Shown: positions 6,329 to 12,790 of the stretch, piece after piece
Layout: the number at the start of each line of letters is the position of its first letter
How positions within the stretch are numbered: position 1 is the first letter of the stretch
Assembly: GCA_023256295.1 (NCBI GenBank)
Contig: JAGDXH010000018.1
Coordinates: forward strand, 26,876 to 41,392
DNA length: 14,517 bases
Source of the DNA: Thermoproteati archaeon
GTDB lineage: Archaea > Thermoproteota > Thermoprotei_A > Marsarchaeales > UBA168
Reading direction: 5' to 3'
Notes under the pieces: model-generated
What the model was told of the DNA's origin: nothing
Seen by the model: only the letters and a program-made list of their open reading frames with translations
Databases searched by the model: none
Position numbers and translations under genes: made by a program

Positions 6329-8509
6329 TCAGCAGGCACAGGGACTTATAATCGTATCGAAAAACAAGTGGCCATGACAGTTAGAGCTGGGGGGAAACCC
6401 CAGAAAAAAACAAGTGTATTTTCGCGGATGCCAACTCGTCATGAGCAACGGCCAGCTGTACGTGGCCCAAACGTATATGCCGACCACCACGTATAACAGG
6501 CCGTACCCCACGGCAAAGCCGGTGGCAGCTGGGACTATGTATTCCTCGGTGCGCCTGGGACCTAGCGTCTTGGAGAAGATGTACTTGAAGACGAGCGCGA
6601 ACAGGCTAGCCAGCCACATGTACTCAGGGAGCCAAAGGGTCAAGACAAATGCCACCGGGTTGAACATGAACCATGGTGCAATGCTCCTTATCCACATCAG
6701 CACGAATATGAGCACTATGCCGCCTATGGTCCAGCCCCATATCCCAGTGAAGGAGTCTCCTGCGTACCAGCTGTTGGTGCTGCTGGTTATGCCGGCAGTG
6801 AAGGCATTCCCTGCTCTCCAGACGGCAGCCCCGCTTATTGCCGTGTTCACCATTCCCACGTGCGCAAAGAACCAAACCATGAATACTGCAGTTACTGGGA
6901 AAGTTATCACCGTGAGGATTGTTGTCCAATTGAATATGTCCTTGATGCTCGCCTTGACGTCGTGCCCAACCTTGTAAAGACCCATTAGATAGCCTGGCCC
7001 AAGGGGATTCAGCCTTGCTGCCCACCAGTCTCCCATAGAGACGTTCAAAACGTTTGTGGCCATGAGCGAAGCGTTGTTCTGCGCTGGTGCGGTGCTCCAT
7101 ATACCCAGACCGGCGCCTATGGGCCAGTAAAGCTGCCAATAAGTGTACATCATTATGGGAGGATGCCACCACACCTCTGCCATCATCCTCGTCTCGGCTA
7201 TAGCCCATATGAAGTAGAAGATCAGCCATATGATTCCTATGAGCCAGTTGACACCCATGGCAAGCACCAGTATGTAGAACAGGATCGTAGAGCCCAGAAG
7301 CATCAAGCTACCCGTCTTGACGCTGAAGTCGCCCTCGTAGTAGGTGGGACCGAATATGGTCCCGAGCACCTTCTTTATCCTACCCCTCATCCTCCACGCG
7401 AAGTACAGACCAATGCCCAGCGTCAGTCCCATGGCTGCCCAAAGCTGGTACGGGAATGGATTCTCCTCGCCGTAAAGCCAAGCACCGTAGTTCTCCGAGC
7501 CAGCGACGTAGGTCACCCATCCCATCTTGACAGCCAAGGTGTCGTAGAACATCGGTATGAGGAGCCAGGTGACAAGCGACGTCACCATCACCTCGTAGGG
7601 GAGTAGTATCATGAGTATGGCCTGAAGTATGATGAACGTCGGGGATATGTAAGCCCCTGGCATTATGCCGGCTATGTAGGACCCCCAAGTGAGGGGAATC
7701 TCTCCCCACTCGTAAGCGGCAAGGTAGGAGAAGGCAGGAATGAAGGAGAGGATCACTGGCACACCACCTATGAGGAGACCGACGAGCGCCATTATCCAGA
7801 ACATCTTCATCTTGGCTGTCCTGAACGAAAGTATGGAGGAATGACCGGCCTCATCCCGAGTCGTGGCAGTTTGGATCAGGTATATGGGAGGGACCATGAG
7901 AGGATAGACCAGACGCTCTGTCTCCGTCCACTCAGGACCGGTTATCGTGAAGCTGAGGGACAGATTTATGAAAGCCGCGGCAATCAGGAAGAGCGACCAG
8001 AAAGCCATGGGGCCAAGGTAGGCTCCCCAGGGGATGGATTGACCGGCCGCCAGTCCGTTCCACTCTATGCTGGCTGCAGCCACGCTGTGAGGTATCACGT
8101 ATGAGGGAAGCATCTCAAGGACAGGTATCCAAGAGCTGGAATAGGGTGCTGCCAACGCACCCACGGAAAAAGCTCCAAAGCTCGAGGCCTGCATCCAGTC
8201 AAATGGACTTTCCCATCCCAAAGTACCGTCGGTTATGTAGGCCTTGCCAGCGGCGAACCAAAGCGGAATCATGAGCAGAAGGTACTGAGCGGGGTTCAAT
8301 CTGAGTCTCTTGCTGTACCTGCCGAGGACTTCCATGAGCACCACTATGTATATGAATGGAAGGAACCAGCCTTCTAGGACGCCGTTGTAGCTCCCCGACA
8401 TATCGTCGGTTACCATGCCAACTATCAGCGAGAACAGCGCTATCACTATCAGCACTATCAGGAAAGTCGGCGTTAACGCGCGAAACAGGCTTTCCCTTGT
8501 CTCTGACAT
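6329..8509 (-). CDS. Polytopic membrane transporter, OPT/DUF6785-like
   Basis: A 726-residue integral membrane protein with roughly 14-16 hydrophobic segments and a short cytosolic N-terminus (MSETRESLFRALTP). The segment GPEWTETERLVYPLMVPP (191-208) matches my recollection of the W-x-ER-L-FPL motif of DUF6785/DUF6784 proteins, which are distantly related to OPT oligopeptide transporters. The substrate is unknown. Position beside a secreted GH57 enzyme and opposite a small regulator suggests import of its oligosaccharide products; this is inference. Residues 1-697 contain no cysteine, yet the last 29 residues (698-726) contain four, are not transmembrane-like, and overlap a T7 run and the GH57 TATA box, so the tail may be translated former intergenic DNA after stop loss or a frameshift. 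ATG start lies 28 bp from a good TATA box. Membrane-protein call is firm, family call moderate. Confidence 0.72.
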   Translation of the reverse strand: MSETRESLFRALTPTFLIVLIVIALFSLIVGMVTDDMSGSYNGVLEGWFLPFIYIVVLMEVLGRYSKRLRLNPAQYLLLMIPLWFAAGKAYITDGTLGWESPFDWMQASSFGAFSVGALAAPYSSSWIPVLEMLPSYVIPHSVAAASIEWNGLAAGQSIPWGAYLGPMAFWSLFLIAAAFINLSLSFTITGPEWTETERLVYPLMVPPIYLIQTATTRDEAGHSSILSFRTAKMKMFWIMALVGLLIGGVPVILSFIPAFSYLAAYEWGEIPLTWGSYIAGIMPGAYISPTFIILQAILMILLPYEVMVTSLVTWLLIPMFYDTLAVKMGWVTYVAGSENYGAWLYGEENPFPYQLWAAMGLTLGIGLYFAWRMRGRIKKVLGTIFGPTYYEGDFSVKTGSLMLLGSTILFYILVLAMGVNWLIGIIWLIFYFIWAIAETRMMAEVWWHPPIMMYTYWQLYWPIGAGLGIWSTAPAQNNASLMATNVLNVSMGDWWAARLNPLGPGYLMGLYKVGHDVKASIKDIFNWTTILTVITFPVTAVFMVWFFAHVGMVNTAISGAAVWRAGNAFTAGITSSTNSWYAGDSFTGIWGWTIGGIVLIFVLMWIRSIAPWFMFNPVAFVLTLWLPEYMWLASLFALVFKYIFSKTLGPRRTEEYIVPAATGFAVGYGLLYVVVGIYVWATYSWPLLMTSWHPRKYTCFFLGFPPSSNCHGHLFFDTIISPCAC
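6344..6353 (-). promoter_or_regulatory. TATA box of the GH57 gene, inside the transporter's 3' end
   Basis: GATTATAAGT on the minus strand is centred about 26 bp before the TTG at 6323. It lies inside the last ten codons of the transporter reading frame, so either the promoter is nested in coding sequence or the transporter's true end was earlier. Confidence 0.6.
6387..6410 (-). other. Six-bp hairpin next to a run of seven T (minus strand) near transporter gene end
   Basis: CTGGGG (6387-6392) and CCCCAG (6398-6403) form a 6-bp inverted repeat with a 5-nt loop, adjoining A7 at 6404-6410. Read on the minus strand, the T7 precedes the stem. T-runs terminate archaeal RNA polymerase, so this could mark the original transcript end although the transporter frame reads through it. 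Confidence 0.35.
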
Positions 8510-8532
8510 TTTCGTTTTTGCAATCGCGGGCG

Positions 8533-8540
8533 AATTTAAA
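8533..8540 (-). promoter_or_regulatory. TATA box of the transporter gene
   Basis: TTTAAATT on the minus strand is centred about 28 bp before the ATG at 8509, with GAAACA upstream as a possible BRE. TTTAAA is self-complementary and could also act towards the divergent HTH gene. Confidence 0.6.
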
Positions 8541-8541
8541 T

Positions 8542-8561
8542 GTTTCTAAACCTTTAGACAC
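8542..8561. promoter_or_regulatory. 20-bp imperfect palindrome, candidate operator between transporter and HTH genes
   Basis: GTTTCTAAACCTTTAGACAC consists of two 9-bp arms with a 2-bp spacer and one mismatched pair; the inner TCTAAA/TTTAGA is perfect. It covers the likely BRE of the transporter promoter and the CTTTAGAC that is the best TATA candidate for the divergent HTH gene (about 29 bp before its GTG). A dimer bound here would block both promoters. Operator function is inferred from symmetry and position. Confidence 0.55.
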
Positions 8562-8585
8562 CCAATTGGTAAAGCTCAAAACCTC

Positions 8586-8807
8586 GTGGACGAGCGGGCC
8601 ATGCACCGCGCAAGCGCCCAAGAAAGGATGCAAAGGCTGTTGGAACACGTGAGAAAGGAGGAACACCTGTCGGAAGAAGATGCGATATCTTTCTGCGATC
8701 AAGAACTCGGCGTTTCCCAGCAGACCTGCCTGAGATACCTACAATGGCTAGAACGGGCAGGACTTATACGGGTGAGCCCAGATGGGATTTACCCCTGGTC
8801 TTCATGA
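8586..8807 (+). CDS. Small winged helix-turn-helix DNA-binding protein
   Basis: A 73-residue protein, probably a transcription regulator. Residues 28-71 carry a winged-HTH pattern: LSEEDAISFCDQELGVS, recognition helix QQTCLRYLQWLERAGLI, then a short wing RVSPDGIYP. No ligand domain is present, so it is a minimal DNA-binding module that would act as a dimer. Start is GTG at 8586 (or ATG at 8601); neither has a clear ribosome binding site, consistent with a leaderless or short-leader mRNA. It diverges from the transporter gene across 76 bp containing a 20-bp palindrome, suggesting control of itself and the transporter. Its end overlaps the converging 216-residue gene by 19 bp. The exact wHTH family is not recognised. 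Confidence 0.68.
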   Translation: MDERAMHRASAQERMQRLLEHVRKEEHLSEEDAISFCDQELGVSQQTCLRYLQWLERAGLIRVSPDGIYPWSS

Positions 8808-9439
8808 CCTCTTTTTGCAGGAACCAAGCCCAGCTTCACGATTCCTCTGCTCAGCTCTTCCTGGTCTGAGGAAAAGCCCAAAGCCGAAAAGACTCCCTTT
8901 ATATATGAGGCAAGCAGCTCGGTTCCCTCCTTTGAGAGGTGCGGGGCAATGCAGGAAAGCGATATCTCCTCTCCCTTCCTCTTGTACTCCAGCGACGAGA
9001 CATCCCAAAGGGAAAACCGAAGCATCTGAACTACAGCTTCTATGGGCTCATCAGAGGCCCCAGAGCCGAAGAACTTGGCGGACAGATAGTTCCCATACCA
9101 CTCCCCTCTCTCGTAGTACATGCGCTTGATCTCCTCAAGATCGGTGGAGTAAAGCTTCCGAATCATGTAGTAAAGGATGTCTGAGCTGACTATGACCGAA
9201 CCCGAACCCTTTTCGGTCTCTATCAGCTCATACTCGTCTACTATCTGCTTTAGATTCTTCCCCAGCTTGTGAGCTCTTATGCTCTGATAAAGTATGTCGT
9301 TTATGAACTCGTAAGGCATCTTGCCTTCTTCCTTCGCGATGTCATAGACCTTGTCGACCAAGTCCTGCTGAACTGGCACGAGCTTCTTGCTGCCGGGCAA
9401 CTTTGCTCGCCTTACGCCTGTCGTGGTAAAAAAACCCAT
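8789..9439 (-). CDS. Unrecognised protein with ribbon-helix-helix-like N-terminus, last gene of topoisomerase VI operon
   Basis: A 216-residue protein I cannot assign to a named family. Residues about 19-58 (KLVPVQQDLVDKVYDIA, then KMPYEFINDILYQSI) look like a strand followed by two helices, the ribbon-helix-helix pattern of DNA-binding proteins. Residues about 82-190 form a second mixed domain (VIVSSDILYYMI, YERGEWYGNYLSAKFF, then CIAPHLSKEGTELLASYIKGVFSALGF). The final pattern recalls V4R/HNOB-like sensor folds, but this is weak. Neither signal peptide nor membrane segments. The ATG at 9439 is 23 bp after the top6A stop, so it is probably cotranscribed as the last operon gene. A TTTTAAG at 9453-9459 is only about 17 bp upstream, too close for a standard promoter. 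Overlaps the converging HTH gene by 19 bp. A DNA-binding role is inference. Confidence 0.75.
   Translation of the reverse strand: MGFFTTTGVRRAKLPGSKKLVPVQQDLVDKVYDIAKEEGKMPYEFINDILYQSIRAHKLGKNLKQIVDEYELIETEKGSGSVIVSSDILYYMIRKLYSTDLEEIKRMYYERGEWYGNYLSAKFFGSGASDEPIEAVVQMLRFSLWDVSSLEYKRKGEEISLSCIAPHLSKEGTELLASYIKGVFSALGFSSDQEELSRGIVKLGLVPAKRGHEDQG
8812..8816 (+). terminator. Possible T-run terminator after the HTH gene
   Basis: A T5 run in CCTCTTTTTGC begins 5 bases after the HTH gene end. Short T-runs can end archaeal transcripts. It lies inside the converging gene; weak evidence. Confidence 0.25.
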
Positions 9440-9462
9440 CTGTTAACCGACTCTTAAAACCA

Positions 9463-10563
9463 TCAGATGGCGCCCAGTTCCCTCAGCTTTTGCGGCATGT
9501 ATGTCTCGACCAAGAAAGTCTGACTGACGGACCTGTTCCTGCTGCTGAAGGCCTCCAGCTCCGCTTTCAGCCCTAATCTCTCGAAGGCGTCCAACTGCTC
9601 CCTCCAGAACTTTTCCTTGTACCTCGGATCGGCCTTCAGTTCGTTCAGCCTCTTCCAGTCGAGTTCCTTCATCTTCATGGTCGGCACCTTGTACTTGGTA
9701 AGATCCGTAGGCCAGAAGCCCATCCACTTTGCCGAGGGGGTGTTCAAACCAGTTATGTGGGCGCTGTTCACCGAGCCGCTGATTATGACCATGCTTATGT
9801 GAGCCCCCCACACGTCACAGTCGGTCAGAACGTAAACCGGGAGCCCCATCTCCTCGTTGAGCCTCCTTATGAGCAGCCTTGCGCTCCTTGACGCTTGACC
9901 CGTCGTGTCTATGAGGATGGCATTGAACTTCTCGTGAACTTTTTCCCTTATCATCTGTATGAATATTGCCCCTTTCTCTATGGCTATGACCTTGTCCGCA
10001 CTTGTCTTGACCAGCTCGGCGTTGTCGAGCGCCGGACCTATGTTTACGCCGTCGGGGTTGTCAGTCAGACTGATCAAGCTATCCTTGAACCCCTTCACCC
10101 TGTACCTCACGGTCAGATCACCGAATATGGCTCCCCTGTCGTGAGGAAATATGTTGAAGCTCTCCCTGGGCATTGAAAGCAGTGCTTCTAGGTCATACAC
10201 GGCCTCATCCGACTCCTGCTGGGTCGCGAAGTTTATGTCTATGTTCTTCGACATGTAGAAAAGATCCCTGAGCGTTGACACCCTGTCGTAATCTATGAGC
10301 TCCTTCCCTATCCTCGCCACCCACATGAGCTGCGCCAAAGGCTTGACGTGCTTGACGTTGTCGGCACTTCTCACGATTTTCCTCTCTCCCAAGACGTACT
10401 GCTCTAGCCTAGAGTCATAGAATATGTTGTTGGTCTGCCTGCTGGGAATCCTGAGCTCAGGAAACTGACCCCGCTGCAGCTGGTTGTATATCGTCGTCCC
10501 AAGATCTTTCAGAGCACTTCTTGCCTTGGAACTCCTTTCAGGAACGTTTTCCACCGCGATCAC
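9463..10563 (-). CDS. top6A: DNA topoisomerase VI subunit A (Spo11-like)
   Basis: Catalytic DNA-cleaving subunit of topoisomerase VI, an A2B2 type IIB enzyme that passes one duplex through another and relaxes or decatenates DNA. The 366-residue length is normal. The 5Y-CAP domain carries STLRDLFYMSKN, with Tyr103 as the only tyrosine in the motif and thus the covalent nucleophile. The Toprim domain shows IAIEKGA with the acidic Glu and VLTDCDVWGAHI with the Asp-x-Asp pair that hold Mg2+. The frame opens with GTG at 10563, 26 bp inside top6B. Upstream, AGGAG lies 9 nt away, while GGTGAT at 10559-10564 is 4 nt before a second GTG at codon 4, so either could be the start. Tight coupling to top6B suggests coordinated synthesis of both subunits. 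Confidence 0.97.
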   Translation of the reverse strand: MIAVENVPERSSKARSALKDLGTTIYNQLQRGQFPELRIPSRQTNNIFYDSRLEQYVLGERKIVRSADNVKHVKPLAQLMWVARIGKELIDYDRVSTLRDLFYMSKNIDINFATQQESDEAVYDLEALLSMPRESFNIFPHDRGAIFGDLTVRYRVKGFKDSLISLTDNPDGVNIGPALDNAELVKTSADKVIAIEKGAIFIQMIREKVHEKFNAILIDTTGQASRSARLLIRRLNEEMGLPVYVLTDCDVWGAHISMVIISGSVNSAHITGLNTPSAKWMGFWPTDLTKYKVPTMKMKELDWKRLNELKADPRYKEKFWREQLDAFERLGLKAELEAFSSRNRSVSQTFLVETYMPQKLRELGAI

Positions 10564-12208
10564 CCGGCAATTCTCCTCTCCTTGAACGTGCCTCTGCTGG
10601 GCCAGCGCCAGAGGTATCCCGTTGGCCGTCTGGAGGCGGGTCTGAACTCATCTCGGCTTGCAACTCCTTTATCCTCCTGCCCGATGACCTCCTCTTCGGC
10701 GCTTCTCTCAACAAACTCTCCAGATCTATGCTTCCTTGCCTTTCGGCCAAGGCCGTCGAGAACTCGGCGATCATGGCCAAATACTTGCGAAGAACCTCGG
10801 TCCTCCTCTCCTTGTACTCTGCCTTCTCCATGCGAGACAACTTGACTCTCAGCTCTCTTGCGGCCTGCTTTATGGCAAGAGAAACCTCGCGCTCGACCTC
10901 TGGCCTGGCAGCCACATACTCCTTGCCAGCTGTCTTGTAGGGGACCTTGGTTGAGCAGATATGAGTGATGAACGCGATTGGGGCCTCATCTAACTTTATC
11001 TTGTACTGCGACCAGTTTATGTCGCGGATAACCGACATGACCACGTCGCTACCCTCGTCATAAAGCAGCGGTATCTTGTTGGCAAACCTATACAGCTGAA
11101 TCTTGCCTGGGCTTTCTGGAGGGGCTATTTCTCCTCCGTAGGCCATCCCGACCTCAACTATGAATGGATGCCCTTCGTAAGCCTTAGGAGGGCGGGTCGT
11201 AACGACCACGTGCTGAGGGGAAAGCATGGTCGTTATGCCTTTTTCCAAGAGCTCTTCCCCTATGGGCGACAGGCACGAAGGGTCAGGAGGCAAGAAATCC
11301 TGATACTCCCTGAGCGCCGTCACCAGCTTGCTCAACTGCTTGGCATTGAGCTCTTTGACTTCGGCGTGAACGTCGAAGCCGTTGGCCCTCAAGAAAGCAC
11401 GGGCAGTCCTTTCTCCCACTCTCTGGAAATTCTTGGACAGGAACACCTGAAGGCTCGTATGAGGATTCGTCGCGATCATCCTCTTGAGCATCTCGAGGTC
11501 AACCCCATGAGGGTGAGGCAGCGTGTCCGTTGGAGGAGGTGGCATCTTCTCGGTTATGGCCGGATAAAAAAGAAGCGTACCGTTGGGATCTATGTAAACC
11601 AGTTGGGCGTACGGCAGGATCATGGCCGTCTCGTAAAAGTACTCCAGTACCTTGTCCCGAGCCTTGCCGTAGTCTCCTTCAAAGTCAAACTCTATCTTGA
11701 CTCCCCTGAAGCGCGACTTGTTCTCCGTCTCCTCCTTCTTGTGGATAAGAGGGGTATTTGTCCTGATGTCCGTGCTGAGCTCAAAGGAGTAGATCTTTCC
11801 GCCTCCTTGGCTCGTAGTTATGATCACGTGAGAGTTAGCCGTGATCTGACCATAAAGGAGAGACATCTTGCCTCCCAGGCCGAACGTCCCCCTGTTCTGT
11901 CTCATAGAGTACTTCGACCCGAAGAGCACCTTGCCGAATGCATATGGCACTGCTTCCAGCGGTACGCCTATGCCGTTGTCAACTATCTTGATGTGATATC
12001 TCTCCTGGCCTGGACCGGCCCCCTCGACCTTTGAAAGTACAACCCTTATTTTCGGTGCTATCCCGTGCCCGTCGCAGGCGTCCAACGAGTTCTCCACGAG
12101 CTCCCTGACAATCATGTAGGTAGCCTTGTGCGGGCTGTCGAAGCCCACAAGGTCCTTGTTCTTGTAGAAAAAGTCGGCGACGTTCATCTCTTGAAACTGC
12201 TCGCTCAC
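10538..12208 (-). CDS. top6B: DNA topoisomerase VI subunit B (GHKL ATPase)
   Basis: ATPase subunit that dimerises on ATP binding and gates strand passage by the A subunit. The 556 residues show the GHKL fold: VRELVENSLDA (N box, Asn40), KIVDNGIGVP (Asp78), GKVLFGSKY and RGTFGLGGKMSLLYG (109-120 lid). A helix-two-turn-helix region follows (about 225-320, including HPHGVDLEMLKRM and LSPIGEELL), then the transducer domain (FIVEVGMAYGG, FANKIPLLYDEGSD, STKVPYKTAGKE, whose lysines include the likely ATP switch lysine). The C-terminal 50 residues are charged, Gly/Pro/Arg-rich and probably disordered. GTG start at 12208 has a strong GGTGAT site 5 nt upstream; an ATG at codon 8 is less likely. It follows the KH gene by 63 bp and overlaps top6A by 26 bp. 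Confidence 0.97.
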   Translation of the reverse strand: MSEQFQEMNVADFFYKNKDLVGFDSPHKATYMIVRELVENSLDACDGHGIAPKIRVVLSKVEGAGPGQERYHIKIVDNGIGVPLEAVPYAFGKVLFGSKYSMRQNRGTFGLGGKMSLLYGQITANSHVIITTSQGGGKIYSFELSTDIRTNTPLIHKKEETENKSRFRGVKIEFDFEGDYGKARDKVLEYFYETAMILPYAQLVYIDPNGTLLFYPAITEKMPPPPTDTLPHPHGVDLEMLKRMIATNPHTSLQVFLSKNFQRVGERTARAFLRANGFDVHAEVKELNAKQLSKLVTALREYQDFLPPDPSCLSPIGEELLEKGITTMLSPQHVVVTTRPPKAYEGHPFIVEVGMAYGGEIAPPESPGKIQLYRFANKIPLLYDEGSDVVMSVIRDINWSQYKIKLDEAPIAFITHICSTKVPYKTAGKEYVAARPEVEREVSLAIKQAARELRVKLSRMEKAEYKERRTEVLRKYLAMIAEFSTALAERQGSIDLESLLREAPKRRSSGRRIKELQAEMSSDPPPDGQRDTSGAGPAEARSRRGELPGDRGGKRS

Positions 12209-12213
12209 CCAAG

Positions 12214-12219
12214 ATCACC
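12214..12219 (-). promoter_or_regulatory. Ribosome binding site deciding the top6B GTG start
   Basis: GGTGAT on the minus strand, complementary to the archaeal 16S rRNA 3' end (AUCACC), sits 5 nt before the GTG at 12208. It supports this GTG over the ATG seven codons downstream. Confidence 0.75.
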
Positions 12220-12271
12220 AAGACAAGAGTCCCAGAAAGAAGCATGATAGCTCCAGAGCCACCTAGCACAC

Positions 12272-12790
12272 CTATTTAAGGCTCGCAAGATACCTGTAAA
12301 CTGCAGGTATGGGCTGTCCCTTGACTATCCTCGTTATGGCCTCCCTCGCTTTCTCCACGCTTTCAAAGCTTCCAAGTACCAGGACCTTGGGCTCCTTTAT
12401 GAAGATTGAGGTATTGGTCGCTGACTCTATCCTTTGCTTCACCGAGCCGTTCTTCCCTATGAGGCGGGCAAAGGTCCGCTTCAGGTTGCTAGTAGGTTGA
12501 ATCGGATCCTCTAGGTCCATTTGAAGCAGCACGCTTTCGTCACCGAGTACCTTCTCTGCCAACTGCATGGGCGCTCCAAAAGAGAGGAGCGACATGGCAT
12601 CTTTGTACCTTTGAAGTAGCGGTACAGCCGCTTGGGTCTCCGCTTCCAAGATCGCAAGACCCCTTTCCTTGTCTAGAGTCACCTTCAAGCCCTGCTGCTT
12701 TCCCTTCTCTGTGAGGGCGTAGAGGTCGTATATCCTTGAGAGCAAGGACGAGTCAAGAGGCACGTACATCACGGGGAAAGGGCTAGCCAT
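12272..12790 (-). CDS. KH-domain RNA-binding protein, archaeal Dim2/Pno1-like
   Basis: A 172-residue protein with two tandem KH-type domains. The first (about 8-75) lacks a GxxG loop and is degenerate. The second (about 85-165) has ARLIGKNGSVKQRIESATNTSIFI, with Gly112-x-x-Gly115 binding single-stranded RNA. This layout matches eukaryotic Pno1/Dim2 and its archaeal homologue, which binds 16S rRNA near its 3' end during small-subunit maturation; in S. shibatae/Pyrococcus the homologue also interacts with aIF2 alpha, as I recall. Start ATG at 12790 has GGTGA four nt upstream and lies 22 bp inside rio1. Pairing with rio1 fits a shared role in 30S assembly, because RIO kinases act at the same step. 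Length is typical. Confidence 0.88.
   Translation of the reverse strand: MASPFPVMYVPLDSSLLSRIYDLYALTEKGKQQGLKVTLDKERGLAILEAETQAAVPLLQRYKDAMSLLSFGAPMQLAEKVLGDESVLLQMDLEDPIQPTSNLKRTFARLIGKNGSVKQRIESATNTSIFIKEPKVLVLGSFESVEKAREAITRIVKGQPIPAVYRYLASLK

Noticed and set aside
6414..6977. Open frame of 187 codons on the plus strand
   Set aside because: It is antisense to the membrane transporter; the composition mirrors transmembrane codons and it has no promoter or ribosome site.
8562..8569. CCAATTGG palindrome upstream of the HTH gene
   Set aside because: A perfect 8-bp palindrome, but too short to separate from chance; the adjacent 20-bp dyad is the stronger candidate.
9453..9459. TTTTAAG as a promoter for the 216-residue gene
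   Set aside because: Its centre is only about 17 bp before the ATG, and the gene follows top6A by 23 bp, so operon transcription is more likely.
11168..12034. Open frame of 288 codons on the plus strand
   Set aside because: It is antisense to top6B, whose motifs are unmistakable; the translation is Arg/Leu/His-rich with no recognisable domain.
12272..12280. CTTAAATAG (minus strand) as a TATA box for top6B
   Set aside because: It is the last codons and stop of the KH gene; top6B has a strong ribosome binding site, as expected for an internal operon gene.
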